Origin: Pelecanus crispus
Lineage: Eukaryota > Chordata > Aves > Pelecaniformes > Pelecanidae
DNA length: 64,000 nucleotides
Reading direction: 5' to 3'
Assembly (NCBI RefSeq): GCF_030463565.1
Contig: NC_134652.1
Location: forward strand, 7,405,897-7,469,896
A program made the translations under genes and the position numbers. The notes under the pieces are model-generated. The model searched no databases. It saw only the letters and a list, made by a program, of their open reading frames with translations, and was not told the DNA's origin. Positions 35,701 through 48,100 of the stretch are shown piece after piece (positions within the stretch are counted from its first letter, which is position 1; every line of letters begins with the position of its first letter).

Positions 35701-38700
35701 ACTAATTAAAGTTTCACAGTATGAAATGCCACGTCATAAGAAAGAACTAGTATGACTATGTTTCATTTGGCATGCATATACATGAACTACAGAGATTGCT
35801 ACTATGAGTGCAAGCAGAGTTTATCACTCATTCTACAGTTAAATTTCTCTGAGTTGATGAACATAGGGCTAAAGCCTTAAGAGGGATTTAGCAGGATTTC
35901 AATAAACAGGTTTAAAAAAGATTTCCTTCCCTAAAATAGGGGCATTTCTCTCAATAAAGGTTAAAAATCTGTTGGACTTTTGGGGGTGGGTGGGGAGGTA
36001 GGGATTGACAAAGTACCTGGTGAACTCCTGGATAGCTTCTATTCTAGGATGGTACACTACAATACGCTTCTTTAACATCAGTGCCGTATATAAGATAACT
36101 GTTTCCATTCCAAACTGAGATACTATATCTAGAAAAGAGGGGAAAATTATTTTATAGAAGATACACATGCTGATACTATCATTTGTTTTTTGAAGAAGCT
36201 TAATAGTAACAGCACAGATAATACCATTAACACTATTTGCTTGAAGTACACATGAAAACTGGATTGTATTTTATATTGTACAAAATAAATCAGAACAGAG
36301 ATTTCTGGTATTAATTAACCTTTGATGGAACCAGCAAGATAAGCCTTCCGAGGATCAAAATCTTTGCTGAGGAAAGACCCATTTTCTTCGCTTTGGCAGA
36401 TCCCCTTTGTAAGGACTGCAATGTAACTCTCCATCATTTTAACTGGACTTCCATGCTTCAAGTAGATTCTGTGTGAAAAGAAGAGAGTCTGGTATTTTGA
36501 CTGCAAACAGTACCAGCAGACACACACACACAAAAAAAAAAACCCACAGTATCACAAATAGCAATATTTGGCAAGAATTCTTATTTTGGACATGTGGTTG
36601 AGGTTTTAAATACTGAACTAGAAGTCTTTCAACATGCACACAAAAACATGTCTCTCTTTTAGGATAAAAAACTACCTTGCATTTTTATTTGAGTTTCCTA
36701 TTTTATGAAATAACCAATATTTACCAATATAGAAACATAGTACAAAGGTGTAAGCAGGTGTCCAGACTAAGGATTCTTTGCAGACTTGGAAGGTACCTGC
36801 TTCATGAAAAAGCAACTACTACAGTAACTCCTGTTATTAAATGCAGACCATGTGACTAGTTATTCATTTTTTTAATCCAAGCATCATTAGACATTCTTCC
36901 GTACTCTGTTAAATGATGAAAGAAAAATATACATATGTCCTTAATACTCATAAAAAAACCCACACACACCACAAAACAAGCACACACTAACAAAACCCAT
37001 GTACTTTTAGCTGTCTTTCAGACAGCAGAGAGACACCATAACTGATTTTATAGCTTAAGGTACTTCAGGAATAGCACTGAAGCTCTCAACTATCCATTTT
37101 TCATATTAGCTATAGGTCAAAGCTATGTCACATTTGAAACTCAATTTTTATGTTTAGAAGAATCCATCCTGGATTTGAAATGAAGTATTAAAGCTAAGTT
37201 ATCAGCTACTGTGATCCACAGCAAATACAAGTATTTCATATATCAGTGAAAGAGAACAATCTCAGTTTTCCAGTACCCTGCAGAACTGATAAGCCTGACG
37301 GCATTCCCAAGGCTGTGATAGAATAACCTCGCTATTGCATCCAATTAGCTGCAAAATCTCAGGGAATACTCTTGGTATCAAGAACCGGGACCCAACTAAT
37401 TTGGGAACTGAAGGAAAAGCAAAGAAAGATGCAGAGACAGATCATGAGAATGGGGACATGCAGGAAAGTGAGTAAACGGGACAAGGGAAGAGAGGATGGC
37501 AGTCTGGCTGGCAGAAGGGAGAAGCCAGAGCCACAGACCTCGAGAGGCAGAGGGCTCTCATCTTTCTTGAGGAAAAGCCAAAACATCCCTGGGTGCTGTG
37601 CTTAGCTCAGAGGAGCTGCAAGAAGCATCTGTAGTAGAGATGATGTGGAGATACGGAAATCGTCCACAAAAACACATGGTGACCTTTGACTACACAGCAC
37701 TGACCTCTTCCCAAATGTTTATACTTTTTAAAAAACATGTTCTCAGAGAAAATGAGCGTGTGGGTGGGTGGTGGTGGCGTGTGTCTGGAGAAGACACATT
37801 AAAACCTACTGGTCACCTCACATTCACCCAACACTTACTGCATGAATCAAGAGAAACCCAAATCAAGGATTTATATAATCTGATTCACAGTTTGTAGGAC
37901 TGAGTTTCCAGCAGATTGCTAGAACAAGTGCAAACACAACACAATGAAATTTAATCTTTTGCTTTGGCAAGATCTAAACATGCACACAGCAGTACCTCAA
38001 AACAGCTTTTATACAGACCTACACAGTATCCTAGTGAAGGCTGCGTATTTCTCTGGGTTGAAGTCTTTGGCTGTCAGAACAATGGAGAAATGGGTCACCT
38101 GGATAAGGCACATGCACAGAAAAACAGACATCTTATTTAATGACCCCACATGAACAGTCTTTTTCACACTACTGAACTTACTGCAGTACTCTGACAAGGT
38201 GTTTCAATTAAAAAAAAAAGTGAGTGATAGCAGCTGTCCTGGTTGTGGCAGGGATAGAGTTAATTTTCTTCCTAGTAGCAGGCACAGTGCTGTGTTTTGG
38301 GTTTAGGATGAGAAGAATGCTGATAACACACTGATGTTTCAGTTGTTGCTAAGTCCCACTTATGCTAGCCAAGGACTTTTCAGCTTCCCATGCTCTGCCA
38401 GGGTCACAAGAAGCTGGGAGGGGGCACAGCCAGGCCAGCTGACCCAAACTGCCCAAAGGGCTATTCCATACCATATGGTGTCATGGGCAGTATAGAAACG
38501 GGGGGGAGTTGGCTGGGGGGCAGCGATTGTTGCTTGGGGACAGGCTGGGTATCAGTCGGTGGGTAGTGAGCAATGGCATTGTGCATCACTTGCTTTGTCT
38601 ATTATTATTACTGTTATTATTACATTGTTATTATTTTCATTACTATTTTACTTTATTTCAATTATTACACTGTTCTTATCTCAACCCAGGAGTTTTCTCA

Positions 38701-40542
38701 CTTTTACTCTTCTGATTCTCTCCCCTATCCCACTGGGGCAGGGGGAGTGAGCAAGTGGCTGCGTGGTGCTGAGCTGCTGGCTGGGGTTAAACCACGACAG
38801 CAGCAGACTCAAGATACTAACTGCAGAATAAGGCCTGGTTAACGTATTTCTGACGTGACTCATTTCCATTGAGCCATACTATCTTCTGCTTAATCTACTC
38901 TATAAGAATTGCTTTCCTTTAATCTCATGAGATTATTTTAAAAGAGAGAAAGACATTTTTCTTCCCCACAGCAGGTAGGAAACTTCAGTATTTGCTGCCA
39001 AAGAAGGCTGTGGAGGCAGACAGCATCAACATATTTAGAAAGAGACCGGAAAAAAATTCACGGATAGCAGGCGCACAAACAGAAATACTCTTTTAATACT
39101 CATTTAATCACATGATTGTGGGCTGGGACAGCATGAGGCTGAAAGTCTGCAGACATAGCATGAAACATGAAAATTGAATAAACTTAACAGACAATTTAAA
39201 GACCTTCATAACAGAAGTACAGAAGATACAAGCATATTTGCAGTCTTTCAGTTATCAATGCAGCGGAAAAGAAAGTACCGAAAGTACCTATGTAACTCAA
39301 CCCTTCGGGAAAAAATCATCGAGTTCTGTATGAAGAAGATTTCAGACACTATGAAAGACCCTTTACAGAGCTTTTTTGACAAAAAGAAAAAAAAGCAAGA
39401 GAGAGAACAAATTGCTGAACCTGAAATGCAAAGTAACTAATGGCATGAAATAGCATCTCCATTTTAATACACAGAATCTAAATTGTGTAATGAGTATCTC
39501 AATCTCTTTGCACCTCCATCCAATATACATCTTGGTGAAAACCTTAACATGCAGCCAGTTAGGCAGCTGGGTAACAGCTACATTTGTGAGCGCACAAAAC
39601 CTCAAATCCCCTCCCTTTCTCACAGCATACAATGGGAAAACACTGCTTAAACTGCCAGAAGCAGCTCTGCAGAAGTGTTCCCTGCACTCTACCAAAAACC
39701 CAATGGGACAAGTCCTACCTTTTTCAAGGCTGGAGAATCTTGAACTTCCACAGTTGTGATGTAGAACCACAATCTTTTATACTGGCCAAATACAAACGTA
39801 TGAAGCAATTTATTTTCATCTGTAAGGCAGCACTTTCGCAGCAATAGACTCCTCAGTTCAGCTGTTACGGACGGATAACACCAAACCCACAAAGCATCTC
39901 CGTTGGTGTCTTTTTCTATGGTGGAAAGATGTTCACTGTGAGAATGCCAAACAGCAGCAAGGAAGTAAATTGATGGGTTAATCAGGTTTGTTTCCTGGAA
40001 TCAGATTAAAATTCCACCTTACCCTGACCCCAGACATCCAGTTCTGCCACTACGGTTTAAGCTGTAGGGCAGCACTTGTGCTACGGGGTTTATTTTTTAA
40101 ATGTTCATAAATATCCACTCTTGACCTGCTTCACGAGGTCAAAAGAGAACCAGGAGTTTGAATATACATTCATATGAGCAAGGTATTGACCAACAAGCGC
40201 CCGAACCAGCTTATTTATGATCTTCCCTGCTTTTTCTGTTTCTGATTTCATAACAGAAACCTCAGAAGCCGTGAGTTTAAGACACTTTGGCCGAGCTGTG
40301 CACGTTTGAGCTCTGTAACAGGCAAACCCAGACGCCGGCCTCAGCGAGCGGGCACCCCTTGCCACAGCCGCAGGCTGGCAAGCGCCCGGCCGGGACAGGC
40401 CCTGCGGCCGCAGCTCGGCGGGGCACTGCTACCCGGCACCCCCGGCCCTCCCAGCAGCCCCCCCGGTCCTTCCCCAGGGCCGGGAGGGGCCCTTACCGAT
40501 CAGCCCCACGGCCAGCAGCAGCGGCCTCTCCGCCTCCGCCAT
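32723..40542 (-). CDS. DENND10: DENN domain-containing protein 10 (9 exons, complete)
   Basis: Also called FAM45. A small DENN-family protein of late endosomes, reported to act on Rab27 and to associate with the Commander/retriever machinery. Exons in transcript order: 40542-40497, 39915-39719, 38098-38019, 36468-36320, 36128-36017, 35660-35560, 34380-34273, 33698-33604, 32899-32723. All introns are GT-AG on the minus strand and phases agree, giving 354 aa (human 357). Recognisable segments are [28 protein letters not shown] and [10 protein letters not shown] (uDENN-like part, to about 80), [20 protein letters not shown] (82-101), [20 protein letters not shown] (about 128-147), [15 protein letters not shown] (about 181-195, cDENN) and the C-terminal [20 protein letters not shown]. 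The start codon lies in GGAAGATGGCGG, a strong context. Intron 2 carries the solo LTR. Confidence 0.96.
38235..38799 (+). mobile_element. Solo LTR of an avian endogenous retrovirus, probably ERVL-like
   Basis: A 565-bp element with TG...CA ends (TGTCCTGGTT ... ACCACGACA), flanked on both sides by the identical 5-bp target duplication GCAGC (38230-38234 and 38800-38804). No internal retroviral sequence adjoins, so it is a solo LTR left by recombination. The sequence matches a widespread avian LTR type I know, and a 5-bp duplication fits class III/ERVL. The middle holds an ATT-rich patch. It lies in DENND10 intron 2, antisense to the gene. The intact duplication suggests a moderate rather than very old age. 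Confidence 0.88.
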
Positions 40543-40670
40543 CTTCCGCCGCCGCCCCGCCGCCTTCCGCCCGCCGCCCCGCCCGCGCGCCGCCCCCCGG
40601 CCGCCATTTGCTGCGCGCTCCCGCGCCTGCCCGCCCCGCTGCCTGCCGGCCTGGTCGCCAGCAGCAACTG
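40320..40670 (-). promoter_or_regulatory. DENND10 CpG-rich promoter
   Basis: A CpG-dense stretch around the DENND10 start codon. On the minus strand GGCGGAAGATGGCGGAGG places an ETS-like CGGAAG directly before a YY1-like AAGATGGCGG that contains the ATG itself. No TATA box is seen. The EIF3A promoter lies about 3.7 kb away in the opposite direction, so the two genes are head-to-head but not a tight bidirectional pair. Confidence 0.7.
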
Positions 40671-40963
40671 AGGGGGGAAAAAGAAAAGAAGACTTTTGAA
40701 AAAAACATAGGGTTTTTTCATCGCCTTTATTATCCCGCTTTGTAAGTCACGGGGCACAACTTAGCGAAAGGCGACGTGGCCCTGCCGGCAGCCGCCTGAC
40801 AAGTCACGGCCAGAAGCTCTACCCCTGCCCTGAGCCCCAAAACACGGGGCTCCCCGTGCTCCCGCAGAGCGTGCGCAAAGGCTGGTTTGTGCCTGAAAGG
40901 CGGCCTGGGTAAGGCGAGGAATATTCATACAGCGTAATAGTTAGTCACTCTAGGCGTCGACAT

Positions 40964-41890
40964 CGAATCATGGAATCGTTTAGGTTGGAAAAGACCTTCA
41001 AGATCATCCAGTCCAACCATTAACCTACACTACCAAGTCCACCACTAAACCAGTTAAGGGTCGAGTAATAATTAGTTTTATGTTTCTTGGCTCAGTGGCT
41101 GGATAATTTTTTAATGAAAGGAAAACTGGGAATGATTAAGGTTGGAAAGGACCTCTAAGATCATCAGCCCAACCATCAACCCAACACCACCGTGCCCACT
41201 AAACCATGTCCCAAAGTGCCACGTCTGCCCGTTTTTGAACACCTCCCGGGATGGGGACTCCACCACCTCTCCGGGCAGCCTGTTCCAATGCTTGACCACT
41301 CTTTCAGTGAAGAAATTTTTTCCTAATGTCCAATCTAATCCTCCCCTGGCGCAGCCTGAGGCCATTTTCTCTCATCCTATCGCTAACTACATGGGAGAAG
41401 AGACCAACACCCACCTCACTACAACCTCCTTTCAGGTAGCTGTAGAGAGCGATAAGGTCTCCCCTCAGCCTCCTCTTCTCCAGGCTGAACAACCCCAGTT
41501 CCCTCAGCAGCTCCCCATCAGCCCTGTGCTCCAGACCCTTCACCAGCTTCGTTGCCCTTCTCTGGACACGCTCCAGCACCTCAATGTCCTTCTTGTACTG
41601 AGGGGCCAAAACTGGACACAGTGTTCCAGGTGCAGCCTCACCAGCGCCGAGTACAGGGGGATGATCTCTTCCCCGCTTCTGCTGGCCACACTATTCCTGA
41701 CACAAGCCAGGCTGCTGTTGGCCTTCTTGGCCACCTGGGCACACTGCTGGCTCATGTTCAGCCGGCTGTTGACCAACACCCCCAGGTCCTTTTCAGCCAG
41801 GCAGCTTTCCAGCCACTCTTCCCCAAGCCTGTAGTGTTGCATGGGGTTGTTGTGACCCAAGTGCAGGACCCAGCACTTGGCCTTGCTCAA
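40964..41890 (-). repeat. CR1 LINE, 5'-truncated, with ORF2 C-terminus and composite 3' tail
   Basis: This is the longest CR1 here, about 930 bp. From 41890 down, minus-strand frames encode the end of the reverse-transcriptase [42 protein letters not shown] and HCVQFW. In a second frame they continue with [20 protein letters not shown] and [19 protein letters not shown], and in a third with [20 protein letters not shown]. At least two frame changes break it. The 3' end holds both tails: one near 41130-41190 and the terminal one at 40964-41025. It sits between DENND10 and EIF3A. Confidence 0.95.
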
Positions 41891-41899
41891 AAACTAAAA

Positions 41900-43790
41900 G
41901 ATCTTGTTTCCAAGTTTGGATGAACAATGGTACCTGAATACCACAAACGGAAGCCATAGTGTGCAAACTCTGCTAACGGCACAGAGCAGCCACTGATTAG
42001 GAAGAAGAAACTTCCAATGCACCTGGGATGACTACAGGAGCATCAGGAGCTGCTAAAGAAAACGTGCAGTCCTGGGAGAGAGGCCAGGCCCGTCAAGGAT
42101 CACGCCTGGCTAGGGGACACGCTACAGGGCGGTGTAGCATACAATTTTCATAAAGGCGTAAAGCTAAAGTACGCACATTTAATATACCTAGCTACTGTGT
42201 AGAAAGAGACAGGAGGAGTCAGACCATAAAAGCTGCTCCTGGCACAAAATCATCCAATTCAAGCCTGGAGGGCTTCCAGGAACTTCAGAGAGATTCAGAG
42301 AAGTGGACTGAGCTCCCAGATAGCAAATGCTGCTATAAACCAGCAACAAATATCAGGCAGCACACCTGTGGTCCCCTGCCAGAGCGCAGATGCCCCCCAG
42401 GGAAGGCTGCGAGGCCTTAGGATAGGCACCAGCTCGGGCAACGTGGCACAGGCAGCCTGCAGATGCTGGGGAGCTGCCAGCCAGACCTGGGCGGCGTCCC
42501 TGGTGCTCATCTGACAGCGTTCTAAATTAATTTTATGAAGACAAGAAAAGGACTTGTTCAGCACTATAAATAGCTTAATGAAGACTCTACTGAATGCATA
42601 ACCGAGGTTTGAAACAGAAACATCTAGCCTGCCAGAGACGTTTCACAATGCAGGATGTATTAAAATACCGTCGTGTAAATCAATAGTGTGGCCCAATGGA
42701 GAACACTGTGTACAACACCGGTCACCGGATCTCAAAGAGGACCAAGGACACAAGGACATGGAGAAACTCCCAAGTGAAGAGAGCCTGAAAAAGCAAAGTT
42801 GCTTTTTTTTTTTCCTCCTCCTTTTTTACTCTAGAATGGAGGCTCATGCAATAGAGTGGAAAGGGATCGGTGTTACATGGATACACTGATGGTGCTACTA
42901 AAGCTTCCATGCAGTGACCGTGTCTTCCTTGTTCTTAGTTTTAACTGGTTTTCTGTTTAGCAATAAACTGTAATTACAAGCCAACACTAAATTTTTAAAT
43001 GCATTGTATAATGGTTATGAAACTTTCTGGTGGCCATGCAGGATGGTTAATGTGAAGAGTATGCAAAAAGAAACCAAGCAACAAGTATACAAAATGGAAT
43101 GTTCCAGAACAGAAATTCAAAAGACAAGAACAAGCTGTCTTTACTCATCATCAACAGACTTCTCCATCTACCTACGTATTTTTTTAAAAAATCGTACTTA
43201 GATGTACTTAAGAAACCAGTGTGAGACAGCCGGGTCTGCAGAGGGTCACAGCTACAGTCAGAATGTCATCAGTGATCAAGCTGCAGAGGTGGGCATTTCT
43301 GCTGAAAAACTGAAAAGCGTCCTGTGTTCAATGCCTTACGTGGAGATGCACTGTTCTGTTTACTCAGCCAAAATATCCCATCGGTCACACATTCGCTTGC
43401 TACTGTTCTGCTGCTTTTGTTGCTGCTGTTACAGGACTTTTGTGTATAATTCACATGCTTTTATACAGCTTCCATTGTCTCTCCATATGCCAAGAGAAAT
43501 TTTCACATCAGTAGTTTTGAAAAATACACACTGGCACTAGTAGTTATCACATCTACACTCATATGAATATTGCTATTACTATTGCACTTAAGAGGAACGA
43601 CTGAGTTCCTCTGAAGTAGTTTCCCAAATTTTTAAGAATGAAATCTGCAGCTGATGACAACTACGTGCACACAGAAGGGCCTTTCTGCAAGTCCTTAGCT
43701 GCCCCAAAGTGCAATTTCTGAACCGGCTGAGCAAGTTGTCAAGAGCAAAGGCTCAGCTTCTTTGCCAAAACGCTCTTCTGCATTAAATTG
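41900..43790. other. DENND10-EIF3A intergenic remainder
   Basis: No exon or RNA gene is recognised. It includes an old CR1 coding fragment (42686-42810) and AT-rich unique sequence. CpG density rises from about 43800 toward the EIF3A promoter. Confidence 0.55.
42686..42810 (+). repeat. Old CR1 LINE ORF2 fragment
   Basis: The plus-strand frame reads EHCVQHRSPDLKED and, a few residues later, MEKLPSEESLKK. These are the conserved CR1 blocks (E)[11 protein letters not shown] and EQLPYEERLKK in the right order. It is short and diverged, independent of the younger minus-strand CR1 800 bp to the left. Confidence 0.6.
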
Positions 43791-43799
43791 AGTTGATGC

Positions 43800-45120
43800 A
43801 AAAGCCAAACGGCTTCGTGGAGCTCCGCGAGCCGGCTCCCCGATTTGGAGGGCTGCCGCCACCACCGAGGGGCTGATCAAGCCAGGGTCTGCCTCGAACG
43901 GACCGGTACGCGGGGCTGGCGGCACCCAGCCCCGGGCAACCCGCTGGGACCGGCCCCTGCCTCTGCGGCAAACCAGCCGCCTGCCTGCACCGCGACCCCC
44001 CGGTCCCCCAGCCTCCGCCGGGGTGCCCGGCACAGCCCGGGATGTCACTTGGGCACTAGCGGCGGAAACCGGCCACGCCGTCAGCCTGAAGCCCGGCTCT
44101 CGGCGGAGGGCTCACCGAGCGCCCCGCTGCTCGGGCCGTCAGCCATCGCGGCTCTCGCTCCGACGGGCTCCGGGCTAAGCCACCGGGGCCGGCCGTTCCC
44201 CGCCGGGGCCTCTCAGCGACGGTGCGGGGCCCGGCAGGGGCAGGGGCCGGGGCCGGGGCCGGGCCGCGCTCCCCGGGATCGCCTCACGACCCCCTCACGA
44301 TCGCCTCACGGCCCCACCGCCAGCAGCCGCCCCGCCCCCCCGCCGGGAGGGGCTTCCGCTTCCGCCGACGTCAGCGCGCGCGGGCGAGGGGCCGCCCTCC
44401 CTTTCCGGCCTCGCAGGCTGCCTGGCTGGAGCACGGAGCGAGCCGCCGCCGCCGCCGCCCTGTGAGGAGAGGCCGCCGCCATCATGCCGGTGTACTTCCA
44501 GCGGCCCGAGAACGCCCTGAAGCGGGCGAACGGTCAGTGTGGGCCGCACCCCCACCGCCGCCGGTTCGCCTCCCGCTCCTCCCTCCCCTCCCCGCCGTGG
44601 CGGGCAGCGTGCGCCGCTCCTCTCCGCCCCGGCCGCGCCGGGCCGTGCCGTGCCCGCCCCGAGAGCATCTCTGCCGGCCCCGCGGCGCGGGGGCCTGGGC
44701 CGGCGCCTCCTTGGCGCTGAGGAGAGGCCGCCCGGGAGCGGCGCGGCGCCGCCTCGCCGCGAGGAAATGGCCGAGGCCTGCCGGCGCCGGCCGCGCCGCA
44801 TGGCGGAGGCGAGGCCCGGGCGGCCGCGGGGAGCGGGCCCGGCTCCGCCTCCCTCTCCCCGGCGGGGCCCCCGGCCGCCCGCGGGCGGAGGCGGTGGGCA
44901 GGCTCTGGGCGAAGCGGGGGGTCGCGGCGGCGGCGGGGGCCTGTACTGCCGAGGGCAGCGCGGCCCGGGCCCCGCGGCGCCTCAGCCCACGGCCCTGCGG
45001 CCCGTGGAGCCGCGGCAAAGCCGCCGCCGAGCCGGCGCCGTGCCCGCGGGCGGGAAGGGGCTCCCCGCTGGCCAGAGGCTTGGCGTGAGGTGTCCGGCCC
45101 GGATCTCGCACCCGCTCTGG
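43800..45120 (+). promoter_or_regulatory. EIF3A CpG island promoter
   Basis: A long, very CpG-rich island covering the first exon and the start of intron 1. Upstream of the ATG are two back-to-back CTTCCG ETS-type motifs (44353-44358, 44359-44364) and GACGTCA (44367-44373), a CRE-like site. CCTTTCCGGCC follows near 44400. The start codon is in GCCGCCGCCATCATGCC, with A at -3 and a YY1-like GCCGCCAT just before it. No TATA box is present, typical of a housekeeping translation factor gene. Confidence 0.75.
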
Positions 45121-48100
45121 GATGATTTCAAAACCGGTCTGATCCCGGGGCCTGTTTTTCCCTGTGGGCTTCGTATTTAGTAGTCCCATCCTTCATGTGA
45201 CTGGTGAGAATGCAAATCATTAAACTTCTTGGATGTTGCACAGGCCGATGCATAAGTTTACCCCTGGAATAGAAACCAAGGAGGACTGCACTGTAGCTGT
45301 CTCTCGCTGACTGCCACATATAAAATTGGACTGGTTACGTTTATCAGCTGTCTCCTTTCAGGCTAAATATATGGCTTTGACGCTTCTTTTTTTATAGTAT
45401 CCTATTTCAAGCGCTTAGCGAGACCATTTAGACCCTTCATTGTCACAGGGCTGATTGGCAGATGACACTTAAAGACATCCAAAAATTACAGATGATGTAC
45501 GGGTCTTGAAATGACAGCTGAAGAGGCCGCATAGTCTGGGGACCATACGTAATTCACGTACTTGGTATTCTCCTCTAAAGTTCATTGTAAAAATTCCCAC
45601 AAAGATAAAAGACAAAGATAAAAAGATGAAAGATAAAATCAGCTTCAGTCAGCTTCCAAAGATGAAGTTGTATTTTAGCAGTCCTTTTACTGGAAAAGAT
45701 ATACATACCATAGTATATAAACTTCAATTAAGCTTCAGAATTCTTGGGTAGAGTACGTTGTACTTACTTGGTGACCAAGTCACATTGCTGGACTATTGAC
45801 CTTAAACCGTTTAAATCTGACATTTTATTGTTGCTTTCCTGAAGAGCAGCTTTAAATTCGCACCTCCTGCACTGCTGCAAGCCTACTAAATTCTAACAAA
45901 CTGAAGGAGTAGAGTTGAACTGAGGGAGTGTTCTCTAGACAAACGCTAGCAATTCTTGAGTCTCAGTAGACTGAATGGAAAACATGATAAGCGACGTCGT
46001 TTTGCAGACTGCAGGGGCTCAATCTCACCTTGTCCAAGTATAAGGAAGGGTGAGAAGTCGTGCGTAAGGGAGGCTGTATGTCACAGGAAACAGTTTAATG
46101 TTAAACTGAAGTTTCAAATTGGAACATTCAGCGCAGTTTCCAGAGTTTCAGTGTTTGCGTTTTATACGTAGGGCTTAAGTGAGCATTTAGGAGCACTTTA
46201 TGCTTCAGGTTCTTGGTGACCTCAATATAGAATCATAGAATCGTTTAGGTTGGAAAAGACCTTTAAGATCATCCAGTCCAACCATTAACCTAAAATACCG
46301 TCTACTCTAAGCCAATCAAGGGTAGACTAGACTAAACCATGTCCCGAAGTGCCACATCTACCCATTTTTTGAACACAAAATATATACATAGATGATGTTT
46401 GGAAATAAAAAGAGCTTGAATGATTGTAAATATGTACAGATATGTAAGGAAGGCTGTTTTTCCGTATAAACAATACATGTAGGTCAAAGCCAACCCTTAG
46501 CTGTGGTTCATATCTGGCATTGCTTTGTAGTCAAGGGCGTGATGGAACTTTTGGGAGTGTTTTATTGTTGCAGATACTGGGTTTGCTCTCTATTAAAGAT
46601 ATTTGATAATGCGTGACATCTTTGTCACCCTCTGTAATGATGTACATTTTCTCAGTTCGCAAACTTAATTTGGAATTTTGGGTTAGCAGTAGACAAGTGG
46701 TCAATGTGTATCGCCTAGTTCATGTCCTCTCAGAGCTTCAGTTGCCGTTTTGGATACCTTTTAGCATTTTAAGTGGTACAACAGAAAAAAATAGAAAAAT
46801 TGTAATTCTGACAGCTCTTCAGGGGCTAAGGCTTTACATTTTTTCTGTTACAAATCTTTGTTTCCTTAACTTACAGTTTCTACTGCAAGGCATGGTGATG
46901 TGTGCTGTATTTGACTCTTCAGTTTCACTTTGTGTGTGCTTTTACTACAGTGTCTGTTAAACTAGCCTTAATTATTTGACTGGCTGGTAAGAACTTGCTT
47001 AACCAGAGTTAATTAAAAGTTTCAAAACAATATGAATTAATTTTGTGCTTTGTCCAGTTGGTTATCGACCACTGAGAGTTGTGGTTGGAACGGCCTGGCA
47101 TTGTTGCAAGATTAAACTTGCCTTTCAAGTTTATTTTCATAAATAAAAAATCGTAAAGCTGAGCAGTAATTGCTTCAAAAGCAGCACTGAGATAGAATAA
47201 CACTGTAAATTATGGGATAGAGGATAGCTTTATTAAAACTCCCTCTGTGAGTAAAAAAAAAAATACTGCTGAATAGTGTCACATTGTAACTTTAATTATC
47301 TTTAAACGTAACAGTATGTTTTTCTATAAAGTAACTTGCTCATCTTACGCAACCTCATTATTTACATAAACTAAGCCCCAAATACGTGCTATTGTGGTCC
47401 TTCAATTAAAACAGCCCTGCTGCTTTCAAAATACATCTTTTAGCCACGTTTAACTTCAATTCTAGCATTCTAAAACTTAGAAGCTCTGTCTGATGTCTGA
47501 GCATCTTGAGGCAGGCCCCCTACTTTAGTCCTTTCTGCCATTATTTCTTTAGGAATGTAATGATTTCTGAAGTACTTCAGGGAAAGTACTGACTCCACCC
47601 CTCATCCTTTTAAGAATACACACATTTCCTTTTAGCTGTTCTCAACTTTTGTTTATCTTTTAAACCTGTTTGCTTCCACTCTCAGAGCTCTTTTGCCTTG
47701 CTTTTCTGCATTTAAGAGTGCCTTTAGTGTAGGGCCTGTTTCTATGCTGGTAGCTGGCAGTGCTGCTTCAGGTGTTTGCTCCTGGGTGGTTTGCTGTATT
47801 TTGTACTGAGCAGAAAGTGTGGTATATCACAGATGGGAGTTGCTGTGATGCTGAGGGATCCTGTTAGTAACAGCAGCTGCTTAGGGAGTGAATAAACAGG
47901 GCACTGGTTTCAGCAGCAAGCCTGGTTTAAAAGATATCTGACCCTTCAGTTGGACCGTAGCAGCTTTTAGTGTAACTGGTCTATAAACTGAATCTCTAGA
48001 CCACTCTGAGTTTAAAAAAAAAAGAAATCCAAACAACTTTTCTGAGTGAAGTTTCTTTCTTTCTTGGCTTGAGGGCAGGACTGTTTTTTAAGTCAAATTC

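Noticed and set aside
41142-41834. 230-codon plus-strand frame
   Set aside because: It is antisense to the CR1 element at 40964-41890 and has no protein-like pattern; the CR1 coding sense is the minus strand.
43695-45189. Overlapping GC-rich frames of 168-288 codons around EIF3A exon 1
   Set aside because: CpG islands lack stop codons by composition. Only the 49-nt EIF3A exon 1 frame joins correctly to exon 2; the others are shadows.
3901-46378. Repeated near-identical 40-60 bp blocks beginning with CATAGAATCATAGAATC, at first sight like spaced direct repeats
   Set aside because: They are dispersed CR1 3' ends, not an array, so no CRISPR-like or satellite structure.
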